Shown here: piece after piece, positions 22,710-34,300 of the stretch
Layout: each line of letters opens with the position of its first letter
How positions within the stretch are numbered: position 1 is the first letter of the stretch
Source of the DNA: Glandiceps talaboti
Taxonomy: Eukaryota > Hemichordata > Enteropneusta > Spengelidae
Length of the DNA stretch: 64,000 nt
Assembly: GCF_964340395.1 (NCBI RefSeq)
Contig: NC_135569.1
Location: 3,828,540-3,892,539, forward strand
Direction: 5' to 3'
Notes under the pieces: model-generated
Told to the model about the DNA's origin: nothing
The model's database searches: none
What the model saw: the letters and a program-made list of their open reading frames with translations, nothing else
Translations under genes and position numbers: made by a program

Positions 22710-25096
22710 TACTGAGGTGCTATTTTGTCACCCAAAATCATATTTAAGTTGATGATAGCAATAATCAATACAAAGGTACAAAGGCAAAATAAATTTTGAG
22801 AGTGGATTTCCCAGAAAACTCATTATATAAAGCATCCTGGAAGTGAGCAATAGGAAGCAATTAACACAAGATCATTAAAACCAATATTGTAGAGTCTAGG
22901 TTTTTGATGTGAAATTTGCATATTTTGTTAACAAGCCATTTATTAAATGAAATTACCCCTAATTAAAGTACCAGTATTAATTATAGACCCTACATGTGTA
23001 GTGTCTATGCATTCAGTGAGTGGTCATATTGACATTAGATAATAAATGTTGAATTATTATTTCAAACAAAAGTATACAGAAAATGTATGGTTTCCAGCGT
23101 TATTTCAGTGTAGTGCATTTTTTTTCGGTGTCACCAGCAAACAGGAAATTTAGGTAAGATTTGATAGATTTCTACAGGGGTATTCTGTAACTTTCAGTGA
23201 TGAATACTGATAAAGTGACTGATGTTGATAATTTCACCTTCTACCTAAAGGGATGTAGCTCATTAAAAAAAAATATTGGGTAAGATTAGGAAAGTAGGCA
23301 ACACTATCAGGGAGAGCTATGAATATGCCCAACAGACAGGATATTGGTAACTAGCTGATTGTTTTTGTCAGCTTTATAAGCATCTTAGGCTAGTTCCTAT
23401 ATGGCATTGTTACGATTTACACCTCTACTCATGTTAGAAACCATGTTGGCATCCAGACTGAGCATCTACCTCTCTTACCCACACAATAAAAAACATTGGT
23501 AGGTATGATAACCAAAATAACCATTGGGAGACTAACTAGAGAACTCAAGTAGACTTTTAACGTTAACCTTTGTATAAAAATACTTGTGGGGAACCTGGGT
23601 AAAAATTAGTAAAATTGGTAGTCTGACTAAGGAACTCATGTAGATTTTAACCATAGAGCTCTGCGTTCTTCCATGACATTACAAGCTACAAACACGCTGT
23701 CCTGGAGCCATGCCAGCCAACTTTTAGGTGATATACACAGTTAGTAATTAAAACACTTGTTTCCTCACCACTGTGAAGTGGTGTACATGTTCTTCAGCAT
23801 TGTGTGTTTAGTCATTTCTATTGAATGTTTTGTCCAGGGAAGAGAGTCCAGTGGTGTACCCTATTGTGTGTGATAGGTAGGTCTATAGTGTGAATACAGT
23901 GAGGTACAAGCATACTAATTATTCATTTCATGTAGATTTCATTTGGTATGTAAATTAGACCTGACTTACCAGTGCTTGGCACACCATTGATGGGTCTTGA
24001 CTGATTGTTTCTATTGTGGTGGGTTCATTGTGTTTGTGTTCAGCATAAATACCCATATTGTGTTCGTTGGATCACTCCCCCTCCACTCTGATCAGTTTTG
24101 TAACCTGGAGTAGATAAAAGCGCACAACCCGCAATAAGGAGAACTCAATATTGAGAGCCTGACAAGACAACACAACACAACGTGTGCTCGATGTGTTGGT
24201 TTAAGGATTAGTGTCACAGGAAAGGAAGAAGTGTGGTCTGTATGCTGTGTATGCAGGTATTTCATTGTCATTGTTAGATGTTACTTCGACAATAACTCTA
24301 CTATCAACACGTAAGTCAGTGGTTTCGTACGTGTCATATCTGATACTCTGTGAATATAACAACATGGGGCTGTTTAGTTATACAGTACGTGTGGTCACAG
24401 TCCGTGAGGTACTAACGTACTCGTAGCATTAGCAGTGATTTGTACATAAGTCTCTAACTCTGGTACTGTGTACATTGCTACGCTAAGTTGACATAGAACT
24501 ATATAGTACTGTATTGTAACCAGTGTTACATTTCAACTTCACAACAGTTTATGGTATATCCATGGAGTACATGACCTTTTGATGAGTTTGTCGACCTACA
24601 TATACAAGTTGGTCATGTGAAGGTTTGGTGTGCTTACAGAGTTTAGACACGCTGTATACCAACAAGGAGTATAGTAAATCAGGTATACTTTTAATTTCGC
24701 TGTTATAATCATAAATTTGGTTGGGAACAAAGACAAAATATCCCCAGAAACGGGTAGATTGTATGTACCATGTATGTATTAGTATTAATACAGCCATGAT
24801 TGTAGCTGTATGTACATAACCAAACTCTGCGCCATGCTAGTCTGGATACCAGCGTGGTCTCACTAAATCATAATGATACCGTATAGGTCGGTATACTGTT
24901 ATTTACAGTTGTGTACATTCCGATTCCTATTTCCATTCTAACTTTTGGAAACACTTTAGGTCGGTTCTTTACTAGTACTCTTTGTACTTTTTAGACTTTA
25001 ATTGATGGAGGGTTTTCACTTCAGTGTTACATTTTAGTGTTTTCTCTTTCTTTTTCTTTTCTTTTTATTTGTATGGGCCGCTGTTCTGAAATAAAG
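22710..25096. other. intergenic sequence without a supported gene
   Basis: At 23393-23470 a block (GTTCCTATATGGCATTGTTA, then CCATGTTGGCATCCAGACT) resembles 2865-2950. At 23490-23640 a GGGAACCTGG/GGAACTCATGTAGATTTTA block resembles 37770-37910. Both are dispersed repeats. A TATA-like GATAAAAG lies at 24113-24120. Confidence 0.5.
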
Positions 25097-25131
25097 AATA
25101 ATAATAATAATAATAATAATAGGACCTACTA
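25097..25131. repeat. (AAT)n microsatellite
   Basis: A run of AAT triplets. Confidence 0.9.
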
Positions 25132-25529
25132 GACTAGCGACATGCCATCATGTTAACAAAAGTATTATTAAATTCAAAGCATTGTATATCTTTTGAGAAC
25201 AGAACATTTTTTGAATATTTTAACAAAAGAATTTCAACTTAATTCTCTGTAGCTTTACAAAAGTGTATTTTAATATTACTGTTACTAGTAAAGGCAGTAT
25301 AAAGTGGGTATATTTATTCCTGTCTCCCTTGGTGTATTATAGCAGTAATACATACCATACCATCCGTTCCAACCTGCATAAGACTGTTATCGCTAGTCCC
25401 TCTACCCACAGTCCATACATGTTACATGTACATGTACCTCTGGACCTCACCACCACCAAATACAAAAACAGCAAAAGTCGTGGCTACTTAAAAATCATGT
25501 ACTAAAATTTCAGATTGAATAGGCAAATC

Positions 25530-25590
25530 CCATGTGACCCACCAAAATTTGATGTTCCCCTGTCTCTTCCCGAGTGATGACTCACTGGAA
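25530..25590 (-). mobile_element. hAT-like MITE family A, fragment
   Basis: CACCAAAATTTGATGTTCCC then CTGTCTCTT matches the central part of family A. Neither terminus is present. Confidence 0.55.
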
Positions 25591-25807
25591 TAAAACCTAG
25601 TTTTAGCATTTTTAACCCACAAAAAAAATTGTCATTCATTAGACGGCAAACTGTAATGGTAATTAACAATCCACAACAAAGAAACCTCAACTATAATTGT
25701 CAAGGTACATTTATTACTAAATCCACTAATAAGCCAATTGTATTTGTAAGGGTGTGTGAATCATTGGATGAACTCAACAAATCTGACTCATCAAATTCAA
25801 GTTCAGT

Positions 25808-26120
25808 TGATGTGGGCTATTACACAACTATCAAGTTCAACATAGCACAGAGGTATATATATCTCCCTATATACCTCCATAAACATAGCTTCTACAATGT
25901 ATGCTTCAAGAAGATGATTTTGGGTATTAGCTATGTCAACATTAATAGCTTGTATGCTGTAAGGGGTTGATTTGGACTATTAGCTACATCTCTTAAGTTC
26001 AACATACTAGATTTTATGCTGTTGTTGATTTGGGCTATTACCCACAGTTATCAAGTTCAACATCTCTCAAGTTCAACACATTGATTTGGACTATAAGTCA
26101 CAACTCTCAAGTTCAACATA
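25808..26120. repeat. degenerate ~55-bp repeat, about 5 units
   Basis: GATTTGGGCTATTA followed about 20 bases later by TCAAGTTCAACAT recurs near 25809, 25915, 25968, 26023 and 26080. Confidence 0.65.
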
Positions 26121-26124
26121 TTTC

Positions 26125-27205
26125 CACAGTTAGTATAGTGTGTGTTAGTTATCTGTGATATTTCTAAGTATTCTGCAGTGTGTACTAATGTTCATGTGAA
26201 TGGACCATATACTATATACATGTAGTCCTTAAAGTTAGAACACTGACTTTTGAAGTTCAAGTGCAACATCATAAAAAGTGTACAGCAAAGTGTACCACAT
26301 GTTCATACCATTGAAATGACTACCTTGATAATAGTGGGCGAAACATTTTGTCCTCTCTCTTCTTTTATCCTGAAATTTGTCACTTAGAACCAATATAAAA
26401 ACCACAATGGTTATTTGTACAAATGTTATTTGTTAAAATAATACCAAAAACTCTTAGTGTACAACATCTATGGTTTAATCGCTTCTTTGCACAAATATCG
26501 ATTCTGCAATAAGTATTTATAGAAAGGAAGTGAATGAAAATCAAGCTGTTACAATTGCACATGATTGTGTATCCGTTCATTAACTGGTATTGTTCTTGGC
26601 AGGAGTAATCCTGTCAAGCTGCTATAATTCTATTATTCCACCTTACAAATGATGGCATCATCAAACATTGAAATGCACCAGTTGAGATATTGAATTGACA
26701 TAGTTTATGTATTGTTGTAATGACTATTACATGTTACGTTATTGAGAGTAAAACTGTATGTCAAATGGCAGGGCTAGAAAGTACAACCAACGACAGGGAA
26801 GTATTGATGACTGGAACTTGTTAGGAACAGGGAGAATAAACAAATGAATTGGAAAAATAACACTTAAAACAGAATGTTGGAACAGTACAGACTTGTATAT
26901 AGTCTATTTCATGGTTTCATTTGAACAGCTTTATAGCCTCTTTATAGTTACATGAAACGTCAGGGAACTTGAAATTTGTTTGTGAACACGAGCTATTATG
27001 AGAAGTGGCCATAAAATTAGTGGCCACAATATAGTTTTGATATGGTACAGAGAGTGGACTGTCCAATTTGCGTGAAGTTGTAGACTTAAATTTAACTTTC
27101 AAACACAACAAGTGAGTTGAAATGTCATTAAAGACCCTTGGTCAGAGAAGGATTCTATATTGGATAAGAAAAACACTTGAGAGTTGTAGTTGGTTGTGAA
27201 TTAGT
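26125..27205. other. intergenic sequence without a supported gene
   Basis: AT-rich, and no coding, RNA or repeat signal recognised. Confidence 0.5.
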
Positions 27206-27209
27206 AAGG

Positions 27210-27482
27210 ATGCCAACCAGTGTGTCCTAGTGATAGCCAAATTTTGTTCTTGTGGGTCAGTATGATAAAAATTGTCATTTCTTGAGAGTCACCACATAGT
27301 AAAAGATAGGGGAACACCAAATTTTCATGAAATTGTGTGTGTCAGTGTCACGGCAACTTTGCTTAGAGGGCACACTGGTCACCACATAGTAAGAGATAGG
27401 GGAACACCAAATTTTGGTGCATTACTAGAAATTGTGTGTCAGTGGCACGGCAACTTGGCGTACAGGACAGTGTTATGTCAAC
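27210..27482 (+). mobile_element. hAT-like MITE family A, composite copy
   Basis: Left terminus CAGTGTGTCCTAGTGATAGC at 27218. The right-hand unit is repeated twice (CACATAGTAAAAGATAGGGG, then CACATAGTAAGAGATAGGGG), with GGCACACTGGTCACCACA between them. The far right terminus is decayed (GTACAGGACAGTG). The flanks ATGCCAAC (27210-27217) and ATGTCAAC (27475-27482) match at 7 of 8 bases. Confidence 0.8.
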
Positions 27483-27499
27483 ATGGTATACCGTATAGG

Positions 27500-28020
27500 G
27501 ACCAGATTAGTCCTGAGTAGAAGAATGGGCCTATAATGTATCCATTCCTCATAGCTCTATTGATAAGATAGTTGAAAGCAGATGCTATTCAAACAGGCCA
27601 TGGTCAAATCTAAACTTTGGATGTTAAAAACACTTGTTTGGCAGATCTATTGAAAAGGCTAGTCTGAGTGCAGTGGTTTTATCTAATCATTATAGATCCA
27701 CTGCTAAGATTAGGATAGTAGTTCTGATAAGATATAACAGTTATATGTTAACAGAGTGATAACAACTTCTAGTTTTTAGTCGTCTGTTCATGTTGTGTTA
27801 CACAAATGATCATCAATACAGTTGCTTCAACGTAAGTATGTGAAAAGTCTTTCACTTGAAACATTGATTTTAGGGGTTCAATTATTGGCTTAATTCATGT
27901 ACAATGTAGGTACCATTGGATTACACAATTCATTTACAACCATGTCTTGTGTGCAAAGATACCACCAGTGCTGGTTTACTGTAGTCAGACCTATGCCTGT
28001 ATAATACTGCATGGTATATC
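27500..28020. other. intergenic sequence without a supported gene
   Basis: No gene or repeat recognised. Confidence 0.5.
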
Positions 28021-28024
28021 ATGG

Positions 28025-28570
28025 CACAGTACACTGCAGTGTAGTACAGTACAGTACAGTACAGTGCAGTATAGTATAGTATAGTATAGTACAGTACAGT
28101 ACAGTACAGAGCAGTGCAGTATAGTATAGTATAGTATAGTACAGTACAGTACAGAGCAGTGCAGTATAGTATAGTATAGTGTAGTACAGTACAGTACAGT
28201 ACAGTGCAGTATAGTATAGTATAGTAATTAGTATAGTATAGTACAGTACAGTACAGTACAGAGCAGTGCAGTGCAGTACAGTACAGTACAGAGCAGTGCA
28301 GTGCAGTTTCAGTACAGTACAGTACAGTACAGTGCAGTATAGTATAGTATAGTATAGTATAGTATAGTATAGTATAGTATAGTACAGTACAGTACAGAGC
28401 AGTGCAGTGCAGTGCAGTACAGTACAGTACAGAGCAGTGCAGTGCAGTGCAGTACAGTACAGTGCAGTGCAGTGCAGTGCAGGTGCAGTTTCAGTACAGT
28501 ACAGTAAGTACAGAGCAGTGCAGTGCAGTTTCAGTACAGTAGAACAGTACAGTACAGTACAGAACAGATA
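28025..28570. repeat. ~545-bp pentanucleotide array, AGTAC/AGTAT/AGTGC
   Basis: Almost entirely AGTNN pentamers, arranged in runs of AGTAC, AGTAT and AGTGC, with AGAGC marking many of the run boundaries. The minus-strand 222-codon LYCTVLYC-type frame is a shadow of the repeat. Confidence 0.97.
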
Positions 28571-28619
28571 TGATACAGGAGAGTACAGTACAGTGCGATA
28601 TGTTTTGGTCATCTCAAAA

Positions 28620-29560
28620 TAGCGCACAAAAAATGCACATAATATACAATAGTCGATATCTATGCGCACACACACACACAAAACCATGAAATATCACAGC
28701 ATACAAAATAACAACAAATTATGCCTAATGTACAAGTACATGTAATTTGTAAATTAATAATCGAGGCCCATTATTTTTGAATCTCACAAACAGACATCTG
28801 ATGTATATGCATCTTCATACATTGCTAGAGAGTTCACAATATGTCACCATCATTATTAAAATTAAACATCTGCACCTCTCATTAGTTATACAGTGTCATA
28901 ACTACATGTATTCATTGCCAATGTCAAAAGATGTTGTGTAGCTTATCTACACAGCTGTGCTCATAGTATCGTAGCAAGGTATCCTAGCCCTCCTAGTGTC
29001 AGCATGTAAGGTATAGTACATCGGTCTTCTCCAGTCTATTATTTTACCATTTTATGATTTTAAAAAAGGATGACAACATTTCTGATATCACTTTTTTTTC
29101 ACCTGTAAGTTTAAAGTCTTTGTAATATACATGTAGTTATGTATGTATGTATGTATATGTATGCATACTGCCATGCATTTCATTTCCCGAACAGGAAACA
29201 AACTGACAGTGTACTTCCTAGTCACTGTTGTAAGTATGACAATATTGATCAGTAGATTTCTATATTCATGTATGCATATCTCTACTATATCCGTAGGGTA
29301 ATTTTAATATCTTCTGAAATGTCAAGGGTATTTAGACATCAAGGTTCCTAAGTCAAAATCTATGGCTATGTACATCTGCCAAAGCCAAGTGAGAGTCCAT
29401 TAAGCCAGGCATTGCTACAGAGAACGAACAGCATGGCCATTATGTCAGGATGTGTCATCGTTCTTATTGATCTGTTATTGTAATCAGTCTTGTTAACCAG
29501 TCACTCAGATTAATTGATCATTCCCTAACCTGTTAGTGGCATCAGCTTACATTATTCCTG
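28620..29560. other. intergenic sequence without a supported gene
   Basis: Contains a short (ATGT)n run near 29140-29160. No gene supported. Confidence 0.5.
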
Positions 29561-29564
29561 TCTG

Positions 29565-30090
29565 TTCGGCTGTCTACTCTGATCGGAGTGGTTGGTAGGC
29601 CATACAGATTTTAGACCCAGATCTGTCAGCTGCGCGATTTGCTCTGATCGGAGTTGGAGTTGCAGGTGAGGTTTACCCAACATCCAGGTCTGTCTGTTAC
29701 ACTATCTGCTCTGTTCACAGTTGTAGGTCGGCAATACAGATTTATCCATAGATGTCTGTAGATCTGTCCGTTCTGATCAGAGTTGTAGCTAGGCGACAGG
29801 CCATATAGGTTTACCCAACGTCCAGGCCTGTCTGTTAGACTATCTGCTCTGTTCATAGTCGTAGGTAGGCTGTACAGGTTTATCCAATGCCTATTAATCT
29901 GTCCGTTCTAGTCAGAGTTGTAGCTAGGCGGCAGGCTATCTACATAGTACATGTAGGTTTACCCAATGTCCAGGCCTGTCTGTTACACATCTGCTGTGAT
30001 AGTCGTAGGTGAAGTTTTACCCAACATGCAGGCTGTGTTGTCTTCTCTTTTCAGAGTTGTAGGAACAAGCTTTCCCAACACCCAGATCTC
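29565..30090. repeat. degenerate tandem repeat with two-level (~75/~140-bp) structure
   Basis: GTTTACCCAACATCCAGG-like words at 29671, 29809, 29957 and about 30014 alternate with CAG(G/A)TTTATCCA-like words. Each is followed by GTCTGTTA or TCTGTCCGTTCT and a GAGTTGTAGCTAGGC-like block. The alternation gives a dimeric unit of 138-148 bp. Confidence 0.75.
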
Positions 30091-30099
30091 CTGATCCAG

Positions 30100-30778
30100 A
30101 TAACATTTCTTTATATGTGAGGCCATGTAACCTTCCAAGTTAATAGACCTCTCCAGTCAATAGCACCCTCTCATGATTTTGTCATCAAGAGATGACAAGT
30201 TGACTGCCATTATTGGTTACCAAGGTAACATCTATGTGATGGTAACTTTTTTGTCTGATAGCAAGACTTTCATTTCTGGGTGTGTATACCTTCCAAGGTA
30301 ATAGACCTTACAGATGAAGAACATCCTTTGGTGATCATGATTGCAGTAGGTGGTCAAAATTTAAAAAGGATGTTGGGAGAATGTCTATATTATGGGATAC
30401 CACTTACTTTTCATGAAGGTCCATTGAGGTATCTGTTTTGCATAAAGACAGGCTCCAAATTAGTCTAACAGCCACAGAGTATCGATGCTTTTTGTGGAGC
30501 TTAAAAAGTTGCAGCTGGCAGTCTGTTCAGGCCAACTGTTGATTGTGTAACAGTTTACAAGACCGAAGTTTTACAGGCATGAAAATGTTTTGATAACATA
30601 CATATACCAATGGGGGCCTTGGTTTTCGTTTCAGGGACTACTTGTAGCGAATAGGAACTACCAATTTTGGAAAAAGGTAGCCAACAGGGACTACTTTAGC
30701 CAAAAGTTTATTTCAGACCATGAAAAAAAGATCATGCATTCACTGTAATTAATAGTCATTTTTTTTGTTTATTTCCAG
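30100..30778. other. GLCE upstream sequence (probable end of a 5' intron)
   Basis: The stretch ends in a pyrimidine-rich tract and TTTCCAG at 30778, a good acceptor. At about 30620-30715 is a decayed copy of the GGGACTACT/GGTAGCC element seen at 11781. No coding exon is recognised here. Confidence 0.6.
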
Positions 30779-30806
30779 AGCCTTCCAAATGTGAAGATTT
30801 AGTGCC
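30779..30806 (+). other. GLCE: GLCE 5' untranslated part of coding exon 1
   Basis: After the acceptor ending at 30778, 28 bases precede the ATG. An in-frame TGA at 30792-30794, only 15 bases upstream of the ATG, prevents N-terminal extension and supports the chosen start. One or more upstream non-coding exons are implied but not located. Confidence 0.7.
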
Positions 30807-31311
30807 ATGCGTCTGTTCAGCTCAAGAGCTAATTACAAGTTATTGGTGATTGTCACATTCTCATTTGCCTTCGTCACACTCATTCTTTGGTCAAGATGCA
30901 ACAACGAAACCCCAGAAACGATAGGTAGCGCTCAGTTAATCAGTCATGGACATGACCCGGGAGGGCGTCGGCTGGAAGACAGCGGCGGCCATGAAGTTGT
31001 AGCTCTGAATTCAAACATTGGAAGCAATCAACATTACCAACCCATTGAGTGCATTATTAACAATGAGTACACTATCGAGGGCAGGAGAGAGGGTGGCGAG
31101 GTCTTCGTACCATTTAGTTTTATTGAGAAATATTTTGAAGTTTATGGGAAAATAGCCGAGTACGATGGTTATGAACGATTTGAGTGGCAGCACAGTTATT
31201 CCAAAGTGTATTATCCCAAAGACGGATATAAACCTGATGGAGTTTTTATGTCCTTTGATCATTACAATGTAGAGTTGAGAGACAGGGTCAAGTGCATCAG
31301 TGGAGTTGAAG
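30807..31311 (+). CDS. GLCE: GLCE coding exon 1
   Basis: Encodes residues 1-168 plus one base of codon 169: the cytosolic tail, signal anchor ([17 protein letters not shown]), stem and the start of the luminal N-terminal domain. Conserved blocks include [37 protein letters not shown] and [11 protein letters not shown]. The exon ends G|GTAAGA at 31311/31312 (phase 1), a strong donor. Reading on into the intron replaces the conserved sequence with unrelated residues, which confirms the splice. Confidence 0.96.
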
Positions 31312-34300
31312 GTAAGACTTCCCAATCATATTTACATACATATGTACCAGTTATTACTGGTATGTACCAGTTCTTATTGGACGAATCCTTACAACATATT
31401 TGTCAGTGATTACTAGCATAGGTGTGCACGCATGCTTGTGTTATTCCCACTGCAGTGCAATACTGAAAAATGTTATTGCATAATGTATGCAAATTATATG
31501 CAAATTATATGCAGTTTACAGCCAACGGGTGCACAATCATTCCATGTGATTACACAGTATAACTTTATGGAATTTGATATGGTCTAACTTCCAGCTAAAA
31601 TAGTTTCTGAAGAAATATATCATTTGTTTTATACTTTTTATCAATTTGATAACACTTATCTGTAAAATTCCATCTAAAATTATTATAGTTCATGAAGAAA
31701 TCTTTTATCTTTTTTTTAAAAACTTTTTATCAACATAAGTACTGTTATCTGTAGATTCCAGCTAAAATAGTTATCTCGGATGGATGAATTTACGACTATG
31801 TTTCATCATCTAATGTCTCATTTTTCTTGCAGAAATTGTTTCTTAATAGATGATTTTTGATGAATTAGAGAATGATAAACTACTAGGTTACATGATATAT
31901 AGTTTGTGATAAACTCTTATAAGACAAATGATTCCAAAATGATGAATGTTTTTGTTATATTATGAACAGAAGTTGTTGCTCAACAGGATTTTTTTTTTGA
32001 TTGATGCTCAGTTCATTTTAAAACTACCTATTCATTATTTTTAGTTGAAATTTGTACAGAAATGAAAAATAATGTTTTAGAAATGACAGATATGAGCATA
32101 ACGAGAGGTGATTGATAATTTTTATGATGCCCATTAATTATTTTTAGTTGAAATTTGTGCAGAAATGAAAAATAATCTTTAAGAAGTGACAGATATGAGC
32201 ATTACTATAGGTGATCGATATTTTTTGTGACGCATAAAAAGTGTTGCTTTATGAACATTTTTGATGAATTATCAGTACAAAGTGTATTACTTTTATGAAA
32301 ATGGTAGATTTCCTGGTGATTTATTGGCACGACTTTTTATACTTACGAAATTATGCCACGATGAACCATTGTTAGTAAAGATGTATTTCACAAAATTTGA
32401 ATAAGTCACTTTCAATAAGGTTTTGAAGATGACCTTCGCTGACCCCAATGTATCAACCAGTAACAATCTTACCAGCCCATTTGCTGCACCTTTCTAGTTT
32501 GTAAAGAAAACATCCACTGAGAGCAGTTGAAAAAAAGGGTTATGCTGCCCCCTCCCAAACAAACTCTCCATCAATGCATATTTGCAACACTGTTGTATAT
32601 CAAACTACTATTAGTAGGTGCCTCCAATGGTCCTTACTGATGTCATCATGACATCAGTAATCAAACAAACCAATAGTAGTTGACTCAGTTTGCAATACAT
32701 GTAGTTGGAAAGTCAATTTGATAGTGGAAACTTTCATGGATAACTTAGTCTCTGCTTTTGCTCCATCCTCTCATTTACCCTCCATTGTTTATGCTCTATT
32801 AACCAATTTGAAGTGAAATTTTGCCAAAATGAAGTTGTCTAAGTTATTTGTGAAAACTTTATTTTGGTAACAAAAAACAGAAAAACTGAACAGGGTAACA
32901 GATATTGAGGCTTTTCTTCAGAAAATGTTGACAAATTATTTGTGAGACTCAACACAAACTATATTCATTGATGGAATTATGCGAAATGATTGTCAAACAG
33001 AAGGAAAAATCTTCACAAATTTCAAGTAGATGAAAAACATCACATTAAACTAACAAAATTTATGGTTTTAAAACAGACCATTTAATGAGTTATTGGTTTA
33101 GCTGTGACAAATTATACTTAGTGATGAAATTATGCCAAAATGATGAAGTAGAAATAAGAAAATTTGTCAATATCTTAGAGAAGTGAGCACATTTATCATT
33201 AAACTATATGTTATGATTTATATGTAGATTTAAGGAAATTTGTCAAAATTTCAACTAAATGATTTTCAGATGTCAGGAAAATTGTCAAAATTTCAAGTAA
33301 TTAATTTGTTTTGGTAACAAAGAGGTCACTTTGTTTAATTAATCAAGAACTTCTCGTGCTACATCGTAATCATTGTTCAATTGGAGTCAATTTCGCAAGC
33401 CACTGATGTACAACAATTTTCAGAGGCAAAAATATGGTAAAGTTGTTTTATTATCCAAAATGAATATCCCTTTTTCACCCTTATAACCCTAACTTTAGCC
33501 ACACATCATGATGATAGAGTTGATAAAGATATGGAAAGTTTGTATACAAAAGAAATGAGATTGCGGCTAAGTTAAAATTGGCCAAAATGTGACAGACGTA
33601 TCTAAAGTTTGAGATTTGATCGTATGTTTGCACACGTAGTCACTGTCTGAGACCATTCCAATTACCAGTAAATTGCCATGGCTTAGGACCTCATGGAATA
33701 CTTTGTGATGTGTGTACACCATGATATCAATGTCCTGTGTGTGTTAGCAGTGGAAGTCATTTGCAAAAGTTCACTTGATTTCTGTACAGATAACAAAACA
33801 TGTCTGCTGTATAATCCAATGGAATGAGATAATGATGATTGGAACTCGTTTTAAAGTAGGCAAATCGTATCCAACCCCCTCTTTCCCCTCTCTCGCTCCC
33901 TCCCCCCTCTATTGCTGTATACATGTATGTGATAACTTATAGTCTCGTAGTCTCATCTCGAGAATGTTAGGGGATAAGATTCTATAAAAATGAAGTAATG
34001 ATACATAGTAGAAATCAATATTTGCAAAATGTATGAGTAACTTGTATCCAATATAGTTACTACTATGTCATGGATAACATGCCCCTCCCCCTTAATGTCA
34101 AACATGTTACTGTATTAAGGACCAACATTGTCAATTAACCGAAAACACACTTGTCCATTTTAAAGGGGAATTGCCACCAAACTTGTCATATAGAAATCCT
34201 GAAAGATATATAAGTACTGACAGGTTTCCACGGCTACCATGGAATAGTTCCAAAATAGTAGATTTTGATGAATTGAATGACCAGCTGTACACAGCACATC

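Noticed and set aside
28019-28687. 222-residue minus-strand ORF rich in Leu-Tyr-Cys-Thr
   Set aside because: It is a shadow of the AGTNN pentamer array.
30280-30468. 62-codon frame just upstream of GLCE exon 1
   Set aside because: It has some protein-like composition, but no known motif and no good splice donor leading to 30779; an in-frame stop before the GLCE ATG excludes it as N-terminal coding sequence.
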